Shown: positions 12,505-26,037 of the stretch, in pieces | Layout of the letters: each line of letters starts with the position of its first letter | Position numbering within the stretch: position 1 is the first letter of the stretch | Source of the DNA: Malania oleifera | Taxonomy: Eukaryota > Streptophyta > Magnoliopsida > Santalales > Ximeniaceae | Direction: 5' to 3' | DNA length: 64,000 nt | NCBI RefSeq assembly: GCF_029873635.1 | Contig: NC_080423.1 | Span: 89,387,191-89,451,190 of the forward strand | The notes under the pieces: model-generated | Told to the model about the DNA's origin: nothing | Seen by the model: the letters and a program-made list of their open reading frames with translations, nothing else | The model's database searches: none | Position numbers and translations under genes: made by a program

Positions 12505-12544
12505 TTGTAGTAAATTTTAAACTTGAAGCTAAATAAAGATCCCT

Positions 12545-15500
12545 ATGGCACACCTAGGTGTATCTTCTTTTGGCGAAGGCCAATCCTCATCTAGACCACC
12601 TATTTTTTGCAGTGCTAACTACACCTTCTGAAAACAATGAATAAGAATCTATTTGCAAACCATGGATTGGAAAACTTGGAAAGTAGTAACACATGCTGAC
12701 CTCATCCCCACTAAAAACGCAGATAGCAAAGAAATATCTAAGGAAGAAAAAGATATGACTGACAATGATCTAAAGATGCTGCAAATAAATTTTAGTGCAA
12801 TGAATGCACTATATTGTGCTGTTGATGTCAATGGTCTTGGGATGTAAATTAGTTAAAAAAATATGGGATAAACTTGAAGTAACTTATGAAGGAATGGTTG
12901 ACGTAAGGGATAATAGAATTGACATGCTCACCAGCGAGTATAAAACATTTAGAATGAACCCTGAAGAAACCATCACTAGTATGTATACTAGGTTTACCCA
13001 TATTATTAACTATCTTAATGCATTAGGGAAAAACTACACTACTTATTAGATGATTCGAAAAATCCTTAGACGACTTCCATCGATTTGGGAACCCAAGACC
13101 ATTACAATAACAGAAGGAAGAAATTTGAAAAATACCTCCCTAGATGAATTAATAGGATCACTCCTCATATATAAGATGGCGATAAATGAAATAAATTCTA
13201 AAGGTAGCAAACACAAGAAATCAATAGCCCTTAAGGCTGCAAAAGAAAGTTCTAGTGAAGAAGAAGACAACGAACACTAGATGACAATGATGTAGCCTTA
13301 ATTACTAGAAGACTTGAAAAATTCTTCAAAAAGAATAAGAAGTTTTACTCAAAAATTTAGAGGCTCAAAATATGATAAAGGAGAAACTAACAAAAAGAAA
13401 ACAAAGAATGAACCTCCTATATGTTATAATTGCAAAAAGCTTGGATACATAAAATCTGATTGTCCACAACTTAAGAAAAACGCCAAGAAGAAGAAAAAGA
13501 AGGTGATGAAAGCTACCACGTGGGATGAATCGAGTTCAAGTGAATTAGAAAATGAATCAAGCGATCAAGATGTGGCAAACCTTTGCTTCATGGCAAAAGA
13601 TAATGAGGTAAATCCTACTCTAGCTCACAAGAAGAAGAATCTAGTGATGAATTGTGTAGACTCATGTGAAAGCATGCTTTCATATAGAGAAATGCAAGTT
13701 GAATTATTTTCTTTGCATAATAAGTTCATAAAAGTAACCAAAAGAAACATAACATTAAAAGAACAAAATGAAAAGTTAAAGAACCACCTAGAGACTTCAA
13801 TGTCAGCTGAAAAAGAAAAGGACTTACTTATTGAAGAACTAATGAGTAAAGTAAACAAGATGTCTCAAGACTTAGTAAAGCTTAAAGTAAAAGGGAAAAA
13901 TATAAAGGACACAGAAATATTTGATCTTAAGAGTAAAATTGAAGATAAAGAAAAAATCATCTACAATTTAACTAGATGAAAAGAAAACTTTGATAAACTA
14001 ATAGGATCACAAAGAATGTCCTTGGATAAAGAAGGAATAGGATTCAATAGAGTTGAAAACAAAAAGAAAAAGAACCTCTACATGGGGTATTTCGTAAAGG
14101 CATCAAAACACTTTGCTAGCACATCTTTCACAAATGCATACGAACATACTACTTGCTTCTTGTGTAAGAAAAAAGGACACATAAAATTTGAATGTCCATT
14201 TAAAAGAATAAATGTTAAAATCAAGAAAGTATGGAGAGTCAAAATTGAAGCTAAAATTGAATAAAAAAAACCTAAGAAAGTTTGGGTACTAAAAGTAATA
14301 CCTTGAAACCCTTCTTGTAGGTGTGCTTTAGGATCACTCCATCAAAAAACAAATGGTACTTGCATAGTGGATGTTCAAGACATATGACCGGAGACAAGTT
14401 CAAATTTACCACATTAATACAAAAGGATGGTGGACATGTCACCTTTGGAGATAATGCTAAAGTTAGAATAATCGGTATTGGAAAAGTAGGTAAAGAACTC
14501 TCCTTAATGAAGGCTTTGATATAATATTTAAACAAGATAAGTGCATAATTGAAAACAGAGAAAAGCATGATATCTTGTTCATAGATAATTGGGTTGATTA
14601 TGTGTATCTCATAAATTTTGAAAACCTGATATCTCAAGAAGTCACATGTCTAACAGCCATGAATGAAGCCAACTGGCTGTGGCATAGACGACTAGGACAC
14701 GTTCGTATGGATCTATAGTCTAAATTAACTAAAAAAGAACTTAGTCAAAGGTCTACCCAACATTAAGTTCATAAAGGACAAAATTTGTGATGCTTGTCAA
14801 CTTGGGAAGTAAACTAAAACAAGTTTCAAAAAGAAGAAACACATTTCCACTAGTAGGCCCTTGGAACTTGGACACTTAGATTTATTTGACCCTACTAGAA
14901 CACAAAGTCTAGGAGGAAAGCAATATGCTTTTGTCATTGTTGATGACTACTCCAAGTTTACCTGGTACTTTTCTTAGCCTCCAAAGATGAAGTATGTATG
15001 ATGCTAATCAATTTGTATAAGAAGCTTCAAAACGAAAAAGCATATAAAGTTCTAAATATCAGAAGTAATTGTGGAAGAGAATTTAAAAATAAAGAAATTG
15101 AAAAATTCTATGAAGAATATGGAATAGCTCATAACTTTTCGGCACCTCGTGCTCCTAAAAAAAACGGTGTTGTTGAAAGGAAGAATAGGTCACTTCAAGC
15201 AATGACTAGGACTATGTTAAATGAACATAATTTACCTAAGTGCTTTTGGGCTAAAGCGGTAAATACCACATGTTATGTGATGAATAGGGTCTCCCTTAGA
15301 TCAAGCCCAGAGAAGACCCTCTATGAACTTTGGAAAGGAAGAAGACCAAACATATCTTATTTCCATGTATTAGGATGTAAGTGTTTCGTATTGAATGATA
15401 AAGAGGATTTAGGAAAATTTGATGTGAAATCAAATGAAGGAATTTTCGTAGGATATACATTGGATAGTAAAGTTTTTAGAATCAATAACAAAAGGACTCT

Positions 15501-16388
15501 CACAATCATAGAATCAATTCATGTAGCTTTTGATGAGGCAAATCCGTTCTTTAAATCATCTGATATTGACGAAGCTAAAATAAAGCAAAATCTAGAAGAT
15601 TTAAAAATTCAAGAAGTAAAATATGAGAATAAAGAATCAAGCTCAAATGATGAACCTCCAGATCAATCCGAACTACCTAAAGAATGGACGTTTGTAAGAA
15701 ATCACCCAAAAGATCAAATTATTGGTGAACTTTCAAGAGGAGGATCTACTAGATCTTCTTTGAAAAATATGTGTATTTATTACGTGTTCCTATCTCATAA
15801 GGAACCCAAGAACATAAATGAAGCATTAAGTGATGGCTCTTAGATAGTAGCCATGCAAGAAGAATTAAATCAGTTTGAAAGAAATAAAGTTTGGAAATTA
15901 GTTCCTAGACCCACTGATTATTCAATAATTAGAACCAAATGGGTGTTTAGGAATAAGAAGGATGAAAACGGCATTGTAGTGCATAACAAGGCTAGACTCG
16001 TAGCTCAAGGATATAATCAAGAAGAACGAATAGACTATGATGAGACCTTTGCTCCCATGGCTAGAATGGAAGCCATTAAAATGTTACTGGCCTATGCTTC
16101 TCACAAAGATTTTAAACTTTATCAAATGGATGTGAAGAGTGCATTCTTAAATGGATTTATCAATGAAGAAGTGGATGCAGCATAACCTCTAGGATTTGAA
16201 GATTTTCATTACCCTGATCACGTGTTTAGATTAACAAAGACATTGTACGGACTAAAACAAGCTCCTCGAGCCTGGTATGAGCGTTTAAGTGGATTTATGT
16301 TGGAAAATGGTTTTTTTAGAGGAAAAATGGACAACACATTATTTATTCAGGCTAAAAATGAAGATATGCTTATTATACAAATATATGT
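12545..16388 (+). pseudogene. Copia element 1 gag-pol, decayed and 3' truncated
   Basis: Sirevirus-type polyprotein read in pieces across stops and frameshifts. In order: UBN2-type gag (12650-13270), first zinc knuckle (13422-13463; its histidine is tyrosine), acidic and coiled linker, second intact knuckle (14154-14195), protease (14351-14510; the catalytic aspartate codon at 14363 is now histidine), pre-integrase (14660-14830), integrase core (14870-15200; the second acidic residue is asparagine at about 15067), C-terminal integrase, and RT from 15853. RT ends at 16388 immediately before its catalytic YVDD. RNase H and the 3' LTR are gone. ATG at 12545 is the expected gag start. Frameshifts include one near 12840 and one near 14970. 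The element cannot move by itself. Confidence 0.85.
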
Positions 16389-16689
16389 TGGGCTTAGTTA
16401 GGTTATAAATATTATTTTTTGTAGTTAAGGACCCAAGGCTTGGCAAACCTATCAGCTATGGTGCTCAACTCTTGGGTCAATAGCAACGAGTGGTTGTGAT
16501 GAAATAGATATGAAAGACATAGTTGCAGATCCCGATCCAAGGACCTTAGGCAAGTTGATTAGTTAATGGTTCTAGCTAGTCTATATTCCTTTATAGGTCC
16601 TGCACGTTAGGCAAAGTATATTCATTTGTTTGTTTCTCCTTTCCATGGTCCAATAATGTTTTAATAGGCAAAACAACATCATCATCATC
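16389..16689. other. Unassigned 300-bp segment between two Copia elements
   Basis: It begins GGGCTTAGTTAGG right where Copia 1 RT breaks off and ends where homology to the Copia 2 LTR begins. It is less repetitive than the flanks. It contains no ORF. It could be a fragment of another LTR (the junction offers a TGTTGGG start two bases earlier) or filler from a deletion. Confidence 0.5.
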
Positions 16690-16865
16690 ACAAATCTCTT
16701 GGTATTTGATTTGTGCATTGAGAGTGTGAACAGGAACATTATTTAGCATACATGAAAGTTGAGGAAGTCAGGGAAGCCATGAGGATTAAATAATATACAA
16801 CCAGGCACAATTCATGGAACTAAAAGAGTAGAAGAATGGAGATGCAAGCGTTCAGTTCAAGATAG

Positions 16866-16965
16866 TCATGGGAATGGGTATTTAGATTTCATTGTATTTG
16901 CATATTTTATATGACTCATGGGAATGGGTATTTAGATTTCATTGTATTTGCATATTTTATATGAT
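16866..16965 (+). repeat. 50-bp tandem duplication inside LTR
   Basis: Two adjacent copies of a unit starting TCATGGGAATGGGTATTTAG; the 3' LTR has one copy at about 24299, so the duplication arose after insertion. Confidence 0.9.
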
Positions 16966-17079
16966 ATAGCTAGAAGCTCAAAATCATACCATAGACTGAC
17001 CTTAGGACACATACATATCATGAAGAATTTATTTAAAAGAGTTTAACATAAATTGAATTTTGGAGGCAAATTTTTAGAG

Positions 17080-17377
17080 GCCTCGTTGACAAACCCAATG
17101 GCCTCGTCGACGAACACATGAAGGCCAGTCGGCAATGAACACTTTGTTCTCATCAATGAGAAAATACCGAGAGCACAAAAATTTCAGACAGGTATCTCCT
17201 CGACGAACTCACGTTCACGTCGACGAACGAGTGTTGAACACTCGTTGACGAAGGTGTCCTCTCGTCAATGAATGTCGGGCACAGAACTGTAAATCAGTAG
17301 GGATACGCGTGGCATTTCGTCCATTTAAATTGATCCAACGGTTGAGATTAAATCTAGAGTTGAGAACTCATATAAAA
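17080..17377 (+). promoter_or_regulatory. LTR TATA box and CGTCGACGAA cluster, Copia 2 5' LTR
   Basis: About eight CGTCGACGAA-like palindromes between 17085 and 17280, with TACCGAGAG at 17165-17173 in the middle and TATAAAA at 17371-17377 some 90 bp after the last one. Confidence 0.65.
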
Positions 17378-18603
17378 TTAACCTAAGAACCCTAGTGCCT
17401 TACTTTTGGCAAAATATTGAGAGTCTTGAACGTTTAGCACAACTTGGGAGAGCATTGAACACACTGCTGAACTATTTCTTGGGATTTCCAAGCATATACA
17501 TCAAATCTGAGCTAAGGCTACATTGATTTTCAAAAGGCATTCTAGTGATTGTTGTGCATTCAACTTAGTATTGAGGTTTGGTAAATCAGTCCATTTGTTA
17601 TTATTTATTCTCAAAGAGTTTTTTTTTTTTTTTTCATCTCAAAAATTTATCACTGAATATTATTTGAGAGATTGATTTTGAGTGTACTTATATATAAATA
17701 TATTGTTTGAAAAGATCACTTTTTGAGAAAAGTTCTGCCAAAGGTCGAATATTTTTTATTCAAGTGTTTATTCATTTAAAAACTCAATATTTTCGATATT
17801 ACAAAACCACTTGATTAAATATCCTAAGAGCTTATAACTATATATTATTGAGAGATATTTTCCAAAAAATATTATATTAGGTTTTTGATCATTGGAACAC
17901 ATATTATATATATACATATTCATATACAAAGATTATATTGTGTTTTGGATATTGGAAACAAAACTGATCGATCTAGATTTTTGGAGCAAAATTGAATTAC
18001 ATATTTGTATTGAGATCATTTAGTTGGATTTAATATTTGAAGCGGAATAGTCATATTCTTTTAAACTAATGATTATTCAGAAATTTTATTGACCACATTA
18101 CATACACTCATTGAGCTTCAAGTTTTATCACATGAATATGTGTTAGGAATTTTTATTGTACTCACTAGCTTGTGTAGAAGCATTATTGAGTTTTTGCAGA
18201 ATATTTATATTGTAATCACGGTTCGAGTTGTGAACCTAGTTTGAGGAGAAAGTTGTATCTCTTGTAAGCAGCGGATTAGGTGGAAGTTGCTCAATGCGAG
18301 GACGTAGGACGGGTTGGCTGAACCTCGTAAAAATTGTGTTTGCCTTCTCTCTTCCCTGACCCCTTTTAATTTCCACATCGCATTTCTTTACCTATCTTGC
18401 ATGTGCGTATGTTGAATAACCTTACAAGCACTTCGTAATTAATTGAGCATAATTGAATATAAATTATTGGATTGAATTCATTTCAAGCCCTGGTGATTGT
18501 CTGTGTTAAATCTTAAAATAGGGACTGACTGTTGAAGTAAAATTAAATATTTTCAAAATACACAATTCACCCTCTTTCTTGGGATTACACCTGAATTCAC
18601 ATT

Positions 18604-18615
18604 TGGTATCATAGC
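18604..18615 (+). other. Primer-binding site, Copia element 2
   Basis: TGGTATCATAGC two bases after the LTR end: the methionine-tRNA PBS with one change from TGGTATCAGAGC. Confidence 0.75.
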
Positions 18616-18657
18616 AAGGTTTACATAGACTTAATCGTTATTTTTGTAAATGATCAC

Positions 18658-21600
18658 ATGACACACATCGGTGTAACTCCATTCGGTGAGGGACACTCGT
18701 CCACTAGACCACCAATTTTCTGTGGTGTAAATTACACTTACTAGAAACATAGGATGAGTATATACCTGTTAAATGTAGATTGGAAAGTATGGAAAATAGT
18801 TTTTAAGGGAAACCATGTTCCCATGAAAGTAGTTGATATCGTAAATGTTCCTAAGACTAAAGATGAATATACAGAGGAAGACTAGAAATCTTTGCAAATA
18901 AATGCTTCTGTAATGAACTTGCTATTCTGTGCACTAGATGTAAATGAGTTTAATAGGGTAATGGCCTGTAACACAGCTAAAGAGATTTGGGAAAAGTTAG
19001 AAGTCACAAATGAAGATACTAAGGAAGTAAAAGATAGTAGGATAGACATGCTTACTAGTGAATATGAGACATTTAAAATGACTGTTGATGAATCTATTCA
19101 ATCCATGTACACTAGATTCACACACATCACGAATTCTTTAAATGCTCTTGGTAAATCTTACCCTACTTATGAGTTGATCATGAAGATACTTAGGGGACTA
19201 CCTCCAGTTTGGGAAGCTAAGGTCACTACAATAGCGGCAGGAAGGAATTTGAAGGAAATGTCTATTGATGAATTGATCGGTTCACTTATTACATATGAAC
19301 TAGCAATAAATGAAAGGAAGAATGAGCAAAACAAAACTAAGAAAGTTACAGCGCTTAAGGCATCATCCAACAGCTCCAGTAAAGGAAGTGATTCAAAATC
19401 GGATGATAACATGACACTTATCACTAAGAAATTCGGATAGTTCATGAGAAAGAACAAGAAACACACTAGGAAATTCAAGCGCTCAAAAACAGAAAAAGGG
19501 AGAGTAAAATAGAAGGAAGCAAAAGAATGATCTTCCCATGTGCTATAACTGTAGAGAAGTTGGAGATATCAAACCAGATTGTCTCGAACTAAAGAAAGTG
19601 TCTAAGAAGAAGATGAAGAAGACACTAAAGTTTGGCTAGGATACTTACAGTACTAGTAGTTCAGAATCTGAATCCAGTGATGACGAGATTGCAAATTTAT
19701 GTCTGATGGCTCACGAAGACCATGAGGTACAATCTTTTTGTTCTGTTTCATCTTATTATTCCAATGATTCAGAAAATGAAAATAACATGCTTTCTTATGA
19801 TGAATTACATCAGGAATATCTGTATACCCTTAAAATGCTTGAGAAAACGAATAAGAAAAATTCTGGGTTGAAATTAAAATTGAAATAATTTTGAAATTTA
19901 GTAGAAAGTCAAAATAAATCTCATGCATCTCTCATGAAAGACAAAGATTTAAAAATTGAAGAGTTAGAAAGGGATTTAAAAGATAAATCTAAGATTATCT
20001 GTAAATTTACAGAAGGACAAACTAATTTTGAAAAACTCCTTGGAATTCAAAGAAACTCCCTAGAAAAGGAAGGCCTTGGTTATAATGGAAAGGATAACCT
20101 AAAGTAGAGACATCTTTACATGGGATATTTCATAAGAGAGTCAAAATCTAATGTTTCAACTAAAGACTATTATAAAAATATTACATGTTTTAAATGTAAG
20201 AAGTTGGGTCACATAAAATTTGACTGTCCTTTTAAAATAAAGATGTCAAAATTAAGAAAGTATGGAAAGTCAAAAGAGAATCTAGTACTAACCCCCATGG
20301 ACCTAAGAAAATTTGGGTACCAAAAGTAGTTTTCTAGATTATGTCTTGCAAATGTGCTTGAGATTGTCCTCCTCGGAGGACAAGTGGTATATGGATAGCA
20401 GATGCTCGCGACATATGACAGGAGATAAAGCTAAATTCGCATCCATCATATCCAAAGATGGAGGATTCATTACATTTGGGGATAACTCGAAAGGTAAAAT
20501 CATTAGAGTTGGTAAGATTGGTAAGGAACCATCACTTGTCATTGATAAAGTGTTATTAGTTGATGGATTGAAACACAACTTATTGAGTATAAATCAATTA
20601 TGTGATAAAGGTTATAAAGTCTCATTTGACCATGACAAATGTATCGTAGAGAACAAATCTGAAAACAAAGTACTATTTACTATAAATCGTAATGAAAATG
20701 TTTACACCACTAGCTTTGAAAATCTTGCTTCTCAACATGTTACTTGTTTTTCTGCTATTAATGAAATTAGTTGGATTTGACATAGGAGAGTAGGACACGT
20801 AAACATGGACTTGATATCTAAACTAGTTAAGGGAGACTTAGTTAAAGGATTGCCTAAAGCTAAATTCATGAAAGATAAAATATGTGATGCATGTCAACTA
20901 GGAAAACAAGCAAGATCTGGTTTTAAGAAGAAGAAAGTTATCTCTACTATGAGGCCACTTCAAATGCTGCACTTAGACTTATTTGGTCCAAACCCAACCC
21001 AGAGTTTAAGAGGAAAATCATACGCCTTCATCATAGTTGATGATTATTCAAGATATACATGGGTACTATTTTTAGGTCACAAAGATGAAGCATGTGAACA
21101 ATTCATAAATTTGTGCAAGAAAATTTAAAATGAAAAGGGATATACCTTCACTAAAATACGAAGTGATAGGGATGGGAAATTTAAAAATCTAGGCATGGAA
21201 GACTACTGCAATTTATTAGAAATAGCTCATAACTTTTCTGCTCCTAGAACACCACAACAGAATGGTGTAGTTGAAAAAAAGAAAAGGTCTATACATGAAA
21301 TGGCCAAAACTATACTTAACGAACATAAACTACCTAAGTACTTTTGGGCTGAGGCAGTAAATACCACCTGTTATATTTTAAATAGAGTTTTGATTAGACC
21401 ATCTCTAAATAAGACTCCTTACGAATTATGGAATGACCATAGACCAAACATATCGTATTTTCATGTCTATGGTTGTAAATTTTTTGTGCTTGGAGACAAT
21501 AAACACTTAGGAAAGTTTGATGTGAAATCAGATGAAGGTATCTTTCTAGGGTATGCCTTAGATAGTAAAGCCTACAGGGTATATAATAAACGAACATGAA

Positions 21601-23440
21601 CTGTTATAGAATCTATCCATGTAGTATTTGATTAGCCAAATCCCTTCTCCAAAAAGACTGATGAGGATGAAATTGAAATAAATAAGGAATTTGAAAGATT
21701 GTCTATTGAAAATGATTCAGATAAAAGAAATGAAGCTAAGGAACCATCTGCTGAAAATAATCAAATTGAAAATGCGATTAATGAACCACCTAGAGAATGG
21801 AAGTATATAAAGAATCACCCCATTGATCAAATAATAGGTGAACCATCACATGGAGTAGTCGCACGATCCTCACTTAGAAACATGGTTAGTCATTGTCCAT
21901 TCCTATCTCAAGAAGAACCAAAGAATGTGAGTGATGTAATTGAGGATGAATAATGGGCGATGTCTATGCAAGAAGAGCTAAACTAGTTTGATAGAAATAA
22001 AGTATGGACATTAGTTCCTAGACCTAAAGATAATACAATTATTGGAACAAAATGGATATATAAGAACAAAAAAGATGAACATGGGATAGTTGTTAGAAAT
22101 AAGACAAGACTAGTAGCTCAGGGATATAACCAGAAAGAAGGAATAGACTTTGAGGAAACTTTTGCACCTGTAGCTCAAATGGAAGCCATTCAAATGCTTT
22201 TAGGTTATGTTGCTTTTAAGGATTTCAAATTGTATCAAATGGATGTTAAAAGCGCTTTTTTAAATGGTTACATAAGTGAAGAAGTTTATGTAGAACAACC
22301 CCCAGGTTTTGAAAACCATAAGTATCCAAATCACGTTTATAGACTAACAAAAGCCTTGTACGGTTTAAAGCAAGCTCCTAGAGCTTGGTATGAAAGGCTA
22401 AACAATTTTCTACTGGATAATGGATTTATCAGAGGGAAGATAGACACAACACTTTTCATAAAGTCTAAGAATAATAACATGCTCCTAGTTCAAGTGTACG
22501 TAGATGATATCATATTTGGAGCAACAATGAAGAGTTGTACAAGTACTATGCAAAATGAATTTGAGATGAGCATGAAGAATGAACTAAATTTCTTCTAAGG
22601 ACTTCAGATCAAATAAGCAAAACGTGGAATTTTTATAAATCAATCAAAGTACATTAGAGATCTACTCAAAAGGTTTAATATGGAAGATGGAAAAATACTA
22701 GGAATACCTATGAGCTCTTCATTGAAATTAAACAAAGACAAACAAGGTATATCGATGGATGTCAAGCTTTATCGCGAGATTATTGGTAGCTTACTATATC
22801 TGACTGCCAGTAGACTAGACATAATGTTCAGTATATGTTTGTGCGCAAGATTTCAGGCTATACCAAAAAAGTCACATTTATTAGCTGTCAAACGAATACT
22901 TAGATACCTGATAAGAATGATTGAACTGGGATTATGGTATCCTAAGTATACATCCTTTGAGATTATTAGCTATTCAGATGTTGATTTTTTCGGTAGTAAA
23001 GTTGATAGAAAGAGCACGAGTGACACATGTCATTTCTTAAGACATTCTTTAGTATCTTGGTTTACAAAGAAGCAGAATTCACTTGCTCGTTCCAGAGCTG
23101 AGGCAGAATACATAGCAGCAGGAAGTTGTTGTGCTCAAATGTTATACATGAAGCAACAACTGATGGATTTTAGATAAAGTTATGACACAATTCCTATAAG
23201 ATGTGACAAGACGAGTGCAATAAACATCTCAAAGAATCCTATATTACATTCAAAAACTAAACATATAGAAATTAGACATCATTTTCTTCATGATCATGTA
23301 CAAAAAGGAGATGTGACACTTGAGTTTGTATGTACAGATGAATAATGGGCAGACATATTCACGAAACCATTTCCAGAAGATAGGTTTATCTAGATTAGAC
23401 GTGAATTAGGTGTTATGCATAGTCGAGAAGTTGTCTAGAA
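18658..23440 (+). pseudogene. Copia element 2 gag-pol, full length but decayed
   Basis: All Copia domains appear in order. Gag (18658-19440, UBN2-type), first zinc knuckle (19541-19582, histidine changed to aspartate), second intact knuckle (20186-20227), protease (20385-20540, catalytic triplet DSR instead of DSG), pre-integrase with HRRVGH (about 20780), and integrase core with D, D and E visible near 20975, 21165 and 21266. RT follows with intact YVDD at 22497-22508, then RNase H (about 22970-23240) with SYSDVD and AEAEYIAAG. At least a dozen stops and frameshifts interrupt it. Several stops replace tryptophan or glutamine codons conserved in element 1. Order PR-INT-RT-RH defines Copia; two knuckles and a long gag fit the Sirevirus lineage. 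Confidence 0.9.
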
Positions 23441-23460
23441 TTATTTTAGACTACATAATT

Positions 23461-24086
23461 ATGGGGGACCAAAATTAACAATTGGTTAAATTTATCGTAT
23501 TTGGTATCACACTAGGCAAAATTTTCTAACATTTTGTATTAAAATTTTCCCAAAGTCTTCTGATATCTGGCATTAAACTCAAGGCATGGTTATCGCATGG
23601 TTAAGTGTTAGGATTTTAATGACTGATTTGCTTATACACGCCTATGTAAATTGAAATATTGTGTTTGTACACATTGACATTTGATTCCACAACACAGATA
23701 TACATTAGAAAAGCTGAGGAGTAAATTGAATAACATAGGGGGAGAAGTTTGAGCTTTGTTTTTGCAGAAATAAGATATTTAAGTCAGAACATTTGGATAC
23801 TTACCTTTTTGTTGATGTCAAAAGGGGGAGAAGAACATAAGTTTTATAGAAAAAATAGTGTTTGCAAAAATGGGGAGAAGCATATAAGTTTTTTTTAAGC
23901 AAGGAGAGAAAAGCACATAAGTATATGAGTTATACATGCAAAATTATTGCCTGTTTTTACATTGTATATGAGTATATTTTATATTACTGAATTTTATATG
24001 GTGCATTATTTGAGGGGGAGCCTTGTTAGGCGTAACCCATTTTCTATTTTTACTCTTGTATTTGTCATCATCAAAAATGGGGAGAT
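23461..24086 (+). other. 3' untranslated zone with repeated PPT-like tracts
   Basis: Between the end of RNase H and the 3' LTR six purine tracts recur: about 23461 (GGGGGA), 23737-23747 (AGGGGGAGAAG), 23821-23832, 23871-23880, 24013-24020 and 24076-24086. The last one abuts the LTR and is the expected polypurine tract. Several PPT-like repeats in this position are typical of Sireviruses. Confidence 0.7.
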
Positions 24087-26037
24087 TGCTAACTCTATGA
24101 GTCTAATTCTGCTTTGATAATGACAAATCACTTGATATTTGATCAGTGCATTGAAAGTGTGAACAGGAACATTATTTAACATGTATGGAAGTTGAGGAAG
24201 TCAAGAAAGCCATGAGGATTAAAGACTATACAACCAGGCACAATTCATGGAATTAAAAGAGTAGAAGAATGGAGATGCAAGCGTTCAGTCCAAGATAGTC
24301 ATGGGAATGGGTATTTAGATTTTATTGTATTTGCATATTTTATATGATATAGCTAGAAGCATAAAATCATGCCATAGACTGACCTTAGGACACATACATA
24401 TCATGAAGAATTTATTTAAAAGAGTCTAAGATAAACTGAATTTTGGAGGCAATTTTTTAGAGTTCTCATCGATGAACCCAATGGCCTCGTCGACGAATGC
24501 ATGAAGGCCAGTCGATGATGAACACTTTGTTCTCGTCAACGAGAAAATACCGAGAGTACAAAAATTTCAGACAAGTCTCTCGTTGACGAACTCACATTCA
24601 CGTCGACGAAGGTGTCCTCTCGTCGACGAATGTCGAGTGTAGAACTGCGAATCAGAGGGGATACACATGGAATTTCATCAATTTAAATTGATCCAACAAC
24701 TGAGATTAAACCTAGGGTCGAGAACTCATATAAAATTAACCTAAGAACCCTAGTGCCTTACTTTTGGCAAAAGATTGAGAGTCTTGAATGTTTAGCACAA
24801 CTTGGGAGAACATTGAATACACTATTGAACTCTTACTTGGGATTTCAAAGCATATACGTCAAATCTGAGCTAAGGCTACATTGATTTTCTAAAGGCATTT
24901 TAATGATTGTTGTGCATTCAATTTGGTATTGAGGTTTGGTAAATCGATCTATTTGTTATTACTTATTCTCAAAGAGTTTTTTTTTTTTCATCTCAAAAAT
25001 TTATCCTTGAATATTATTTGAGAGATTGATCTTGAGTGTACTTATATATAAATATATTGTTTGAAAAGATCACTTCTTGAGAAAAATTATGCCAAAGGTC
25101 GAATATTTTTTATTCAAGTGTTTATTCATTTAAAGACTCGATATTTTTGATATTACAAAACCACTTGATTAAATATCCTTAGAGCTCATAACTATATATT
25201 ATTGAGGGATATTTTCTGAAAAATATTATATTAGGTTTTTGATCTTTGGAACACATATTATATATATACATATTCATATACAAAGATTATATTGTGTTTT
25301 GGATATTTGAAACAAAACTGATCGATCTAGATTTTTGGAGCAAAATTGAATTACATATTTGTATTGAGATCATTTAGTTGGATTTAATATTTGAAGCGGA
25401 ATAGTCATATTCTTTTAAACTAATGATTATTCAGAAATTTTATTGACCACATTACATACACTCATTGAGTTTCAAGTTTTATCACATGAATATGTGTTAG
25501 GAATTTTTATTGTACTCACTAGCTTGTGTAGAAGCATTATTGAGTTTTTGCAGAATATTTATATTATAATCACGGTTTGGGTTGTGAATCGGGTTTGAGG
25601 AGAAGTTGTATCTCTTGCAAGCAGCAGATTATAAGGAAGTTGTACCTTTTGTAAGCAGCGGATTGTAAGGGAAGTTTCGTCTCGATTAAAAGAGCAGAGA
25701 TTTAGTGGGATCCTTGAGTGGGTTGCTCAAGGCGCGGACGTAAACTGAATTGGCTGAACCTCGTAAAAATTGTATTTGCCTTCTCTCTTCTCTTACTCCT
25801 TTTAATTTCTGCATCGCATTTCTTTACCTATCTTGCATGTGCGTATGTTGAATAACCTTACAAGCACTTGGTAATTAATTGGGTATAATTGAATATAAAA
25901 TTATTGGATTGAATTCATTTCAAGCCCTGGTGATTGTTTGTGTTAAATCTTAAAATAGGGATTAACTGTTGAAGTAAAATTAAATATTTTCAAAATACCC
26001 AATTCATTCCCCTCTTGGGATTACACTTGAATTCACA
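24087..26037 (+). mobile_element. 3' LTR of Copia element 2
   Basis: 1,951 bp, from TGCTAACTCTATGAG just after a polypurine tract to GAATTCACA. Homologous to 16690-18601. It retains a leader segment (about 25605-25740) with two copies of a GCAAGCAGC(A/G)GATT phrase that is shorter in the 5' LTR. Confidence 0.9.
24468..24735 (+). promoter_or_regulatory. LTR TATA box and CGTCGACGAA cluster, Copia 2 3' LTR
   Basis: Same organisation as in the 5' LTR: CGTCGACGAA-like palindromes from 24475 to 24635, TACCGAGAG at 24548-24556, TATAAAA at 24729-24735. Confidence 0.65.

Larger units (their letters stand above)
16690..18601 (+). mobile_element. 5' LTR of Copia element 2
   Basis: It matches the 3' LTR (24087-26037) almost throughout, to a shared end GAATTCACA. 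The first ~36 bp of the 3' LTR have no counterpart here, so this LTR is cut or replaced at its start. It carries an extra copy of a 50-bp unit (16866-16915, 16916-16965) found once in the 3' LTR. Downstream of TATA it lacks about 90 bp of a leader segment present in the 3' copy. Scattered substitutions between the LTRs point to an old insertion. Confidence 0.85.
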
